Source of the DNA: Brevipalpus yothersi
Taxonomy: Eukaryota > Arthropoda > Arachnida > Trombidiformes > Tenuipalpidae
DNA length: 64,000 bases
NCBI GenBank assembly: GCA_003956705.1
Contig: QZCP01000001.1
Span: forward strand, 283,346 to 347,345
Reading direction: 5' to 3'
Shown here: positions 61,784-64,000 of the stretch, one piece after another
Numbering within the stretch: the stretch's first letter is position 1
Layout of the letters: every line of letters begins with the position of its first letter
The notes under the pieces: model-generated
Databases searched by the model: none
What the model was told of the DNA's origin: nothing
The model's input: the letters and a program-made list of their open reading frames with translations, nothing else
Made by a program: the position numbers and the translations under genes

Positions 61784-62461
61784 CTCCCAAAAAAGATCTG
61801 ATCATTTAACATGAAACAAAAACCAGAATCAGGCAAATTTTTCCGATAAGTCTAAAGATTTAAACTCGTCAAATCTGGGGATTCACATCCTGAAGGATGC
61901 TGTGACAAAAAAAAGGTCCCTCATCATTAAAAAACAGTGCCAATACAAGTGGTAGAAGTTCCACCTTAATTAAAATCCAATTCTTATTGAAAGGGCGATT
62001 ATGAATTTTTGATACTCTTTTTCATATCTTTTTTGATCAGAAAAAAACCTTACAATCTTTTTCCAAGGCAAAAATGAGAGCTTGAGTAGATCAATCGAAT
62101 TTTTCCTCAAGGACTTCAAATCCGGAAAGATTTACTTTTACTAAGCATTCAATTTTGGCTGAATGGGCAATGAAATAAATCGTGTAAATCTGCTATAAAT
62201 TTTCTTCAGGAGGATCTGAGGTCCGAATATCAAGGAATAGCCTGATGGGATAGAGCAATTGATTCGTGAATATTTTATTATTAAAATATATTTTATTATT
62301 TGAGGCTAGCTTGACGAATCTCCCTCTTTTCTCTCACTCAATCTTTCCCACCATTAATTTGATCCTTGAGAGAATCGTGTTCATAATTATTGAGGAGATT
62401 TCGGCAACTTTGAGACGTATCTAGTTGCTTTTTAGTTGACATTGCATCGAAGACATAACTA
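61784..62461. other. Convergent 3' flanks of G2E3/PHF7-like genes 2 and 3
   Basis: AT-rich spacer between two convergent stop codons. No gene or RNA is seen. Confidence 0.45.
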
Positions 62462-64000
62462 TTATAAATCCTCCCAAATCCAGGATCCAGAAAGAATTTC
62501 TTCATCTTCATCTCTTGTTGACATGAATCGCCTAATTTTAATAGGGTTTTCAGCCCATCTGAGTCTGATAGCTGCGGGAAAAGACATCTTATATTAAATA
62601 CCTTGAATCTAACAAGCTTAACTCACCCTCTTTTCGTAATTTATCACACACTTCCCACAGTTCCGAATATTCAATGGGGTCTCTGTCCCCACAGCGTTGA
62701 CACCAGAAATTAGATGTGTCTCTCATTGATAAGGGCTCGTTCAAACAAGTCGCATGGAATATTAAGCCGCAACAACGGGCTCTCATAGAGCCTTGAGGAA
62801 CTGGATCAATTTCCACCTCCAACTCCTTTAAGCAAAGGGCACATTCTCTATCAATTAGCCAAAGATGGCGGCTTGGCCAATGATTTGAACAATAGACGCT
62901 TTCGAAGAGAAAAAATTATCCTCAAAATTGAATTACAAAAATACGCGTAGTTCTTACTCATGGTGATTGTTGAATCGAGAAAAAATTCCATTATTGAGGC
63001 CACACGGATAGTGAAATTTGATTTCACATGAAGGTTCGCAGCAATTTGAAGCAGCCCCCAGCTCGTTACAAAATGTACATCTAAATTGCTCAGCACGCTC
63101 AATTTCTCTCAGAATATCACCTTTTAGATAGCCAGATATTTCTTTTCCATCTCCATTCTCTACCAGTTTTGCAGCAAATAAAAGGCAGAAGTGATGAACA
63201 ACCATATCACCTAATTGGAACTTTTGTCCAAGACGCCATTCATTATGAGTTGAAGATCGACAGATGGAACATTTCTTTGGAATAAATAGAATACTTTCCA
63301 CATTGATGTATCTAAAAGTAAGATGGATTTCATTTGAGTTTTTGGTTTTTTCGTAGAATAAATTCTCTTTTTCTTGATCTAAAACTTACTCTCCTGGTAT
63401 GTGAATGCCTAGTCTTTGAATTTCTGTGAAATTTTCTCCCTTACACTTGGCTAAAGGAAATTTAGAGAAGTGATCAGTTTGGGAAAGTATTTCCTTCTGC
63501 AAACAATTTCGATGAACAAGGGAGTGGCAACACGGTGTTTTGATGAAAGCTATCTCTCCCCAGCCCCTTTCACTATCCACAGCGGAAGAACAGAGACATC
63601 GAGGGTTTGCGGATCATGCTGACAACTCTGAACTTCGCCATGTTTAGAGCAATACGCTCTAGAAAGAAATCAGATTAGCAATAATTCTCTGCCCTCATCA
63701 AAATTCATCTTACTCGTATTGATCCATCTTGAATTGAGAGAAGATATTATTATCAACCCCACAACGGTAGTGGAATGGAACGTCACAACCTCTATAGCAT
63801 CTGGATGCAGCACCCATTTTATGGCAGAATACACATATTACCCTCTCGGAAAGCCTCACTGCTCTCATGATATCACCTTTCAAATAACCAAATATTCCAT
63901 CTTCTTCGTGCCCTTTTCGTTTCAAATTCTGTGCAAATAAAAGACAGAAGTAATGCACAACTAATTCATCGAAATGATACTTTGGCCCGAGCCGCTGGAC
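62462..64000 (-). pseudogene. G2E3/PHF7-like 3, frameshifted, 5' end cut by window
   Basis: Minus-strand paralogue with the same exon plan: 64000 (edge)-63714, 63658-63390, 63311-62958, 62898-62627 and 62571-62462. The first ePHD is partial (LVVHYFC, CVFCHKMGAASRC, HYRCG). Exon 2 starts in frame with AYCSKHGEVQ, but the rest of the finger (RCLCSSAV, TPCCHSLVHRNCL, RLGIHIPGE) lies in another frame. One base is missing or two are extra between about 63630 and 63600, and I find no small intron that repairs it. The second module is intact (CSIC...CTFCNELGAASNCC..., CALC...RCCGLIFHATC...CQRC). The last exon is short (ending SWIWEDL). It is either a decaying gene or a gene with an assembly error; the otherwise clean exons and splice sites keep both possible. 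Confidence 0.7.

Noticed and set aside
1..64000. Autonomous transposons, viral insertions and CRISPR arrays
   Set aside because: I found no reverse transcriptase, integrase or transposase motifs, no terminal repeats with target duplications, and no spaced direct-repeat arrays.

Overview
This is a 64 kb piece of an animal nuclear genome. Nearly every gene is broken by short GT-AG introns (about 60-180 nt, a few in the kilobase range). There is one Pol III tRNA gene, the intergenic DNA is AT-rich, and (CT)n/(GA)n microsatellites are very dense. A Spätzle-family cytokine points to an arthropod. The retention of muskelin and the cystatin-like genes would suit a chelicerate such as a mite, but that is an inference and I cannot name the species.

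Layout: 0-2.9 kb has no recognisable gene. At 2.9-6.3 kb (-) lies a MARCH1/8-type membrane RING-CH E3 ligase. It is head-to-head with WDR44 (6.9-9.8 kb, +), and WDR44 is tail-to-tail with CCDC149 (9.9-12.0 kb, -). Then come an ARL4 small GTPase (14.4-16.9 kb, +), tRNA-Pro(UGG) at 17.2 kb, Golgi ZFPL1 (17.5-18.7 kb, +) and signal peptidase subunit SPCS2 (19.2-19.7 kb, -). A 4 kb tandem segmental duplication (19.9-23.9 kb) carries two two-exon cystatin-like secreted protein genes on the minus strand. Next to it is an unrecognised 82-residue, two-exon, lysine-rich secreted peptide gene (24.6-24.9 kb, +). ASPP, with ankyrin repeats and SH3, occupies 25.9-31.8 kb (-), possibly reaching 32.8 kb. Muskelin follows (34.6-37.2 kb, +). 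An extended short-chain dehydrogenase gene spans 38.1-52.3 kb (+); its ~11.9 kb intron holds microsatellites, a 209-N assembly gap and a dispersed repeat with an inverted core. A Spätzle-like gene is at 53.9-55.5 kb (+). The right end is a cluster of three G2E3/PHF7-like extended-PHD genes: two on plus (56.5-59.2 and 59.9-61.8 kb) and one on minus (62.5 kb to the edge).

Several neighbours act in the secretory pathway (WDR44, ARL4, ZFPL1, SPCS2, MARCH), but I see no operon-like linkage and treat this as probably chance. Exon borders were derived by hand from splice consensus, reading phase and the remembered shape of each protein family; no alignment or transcript data were available. The most novel items are the lysine-rich secreted peptide, the cystatin-like pair with eroded inhibitory loops, the double-module G2E3/PHF7-like genes built from symmetric phase-2 exons (one with lost zinc ligands, one with a frameshift), and the repeat whose core appears to have flipped between CT and GA tracts.
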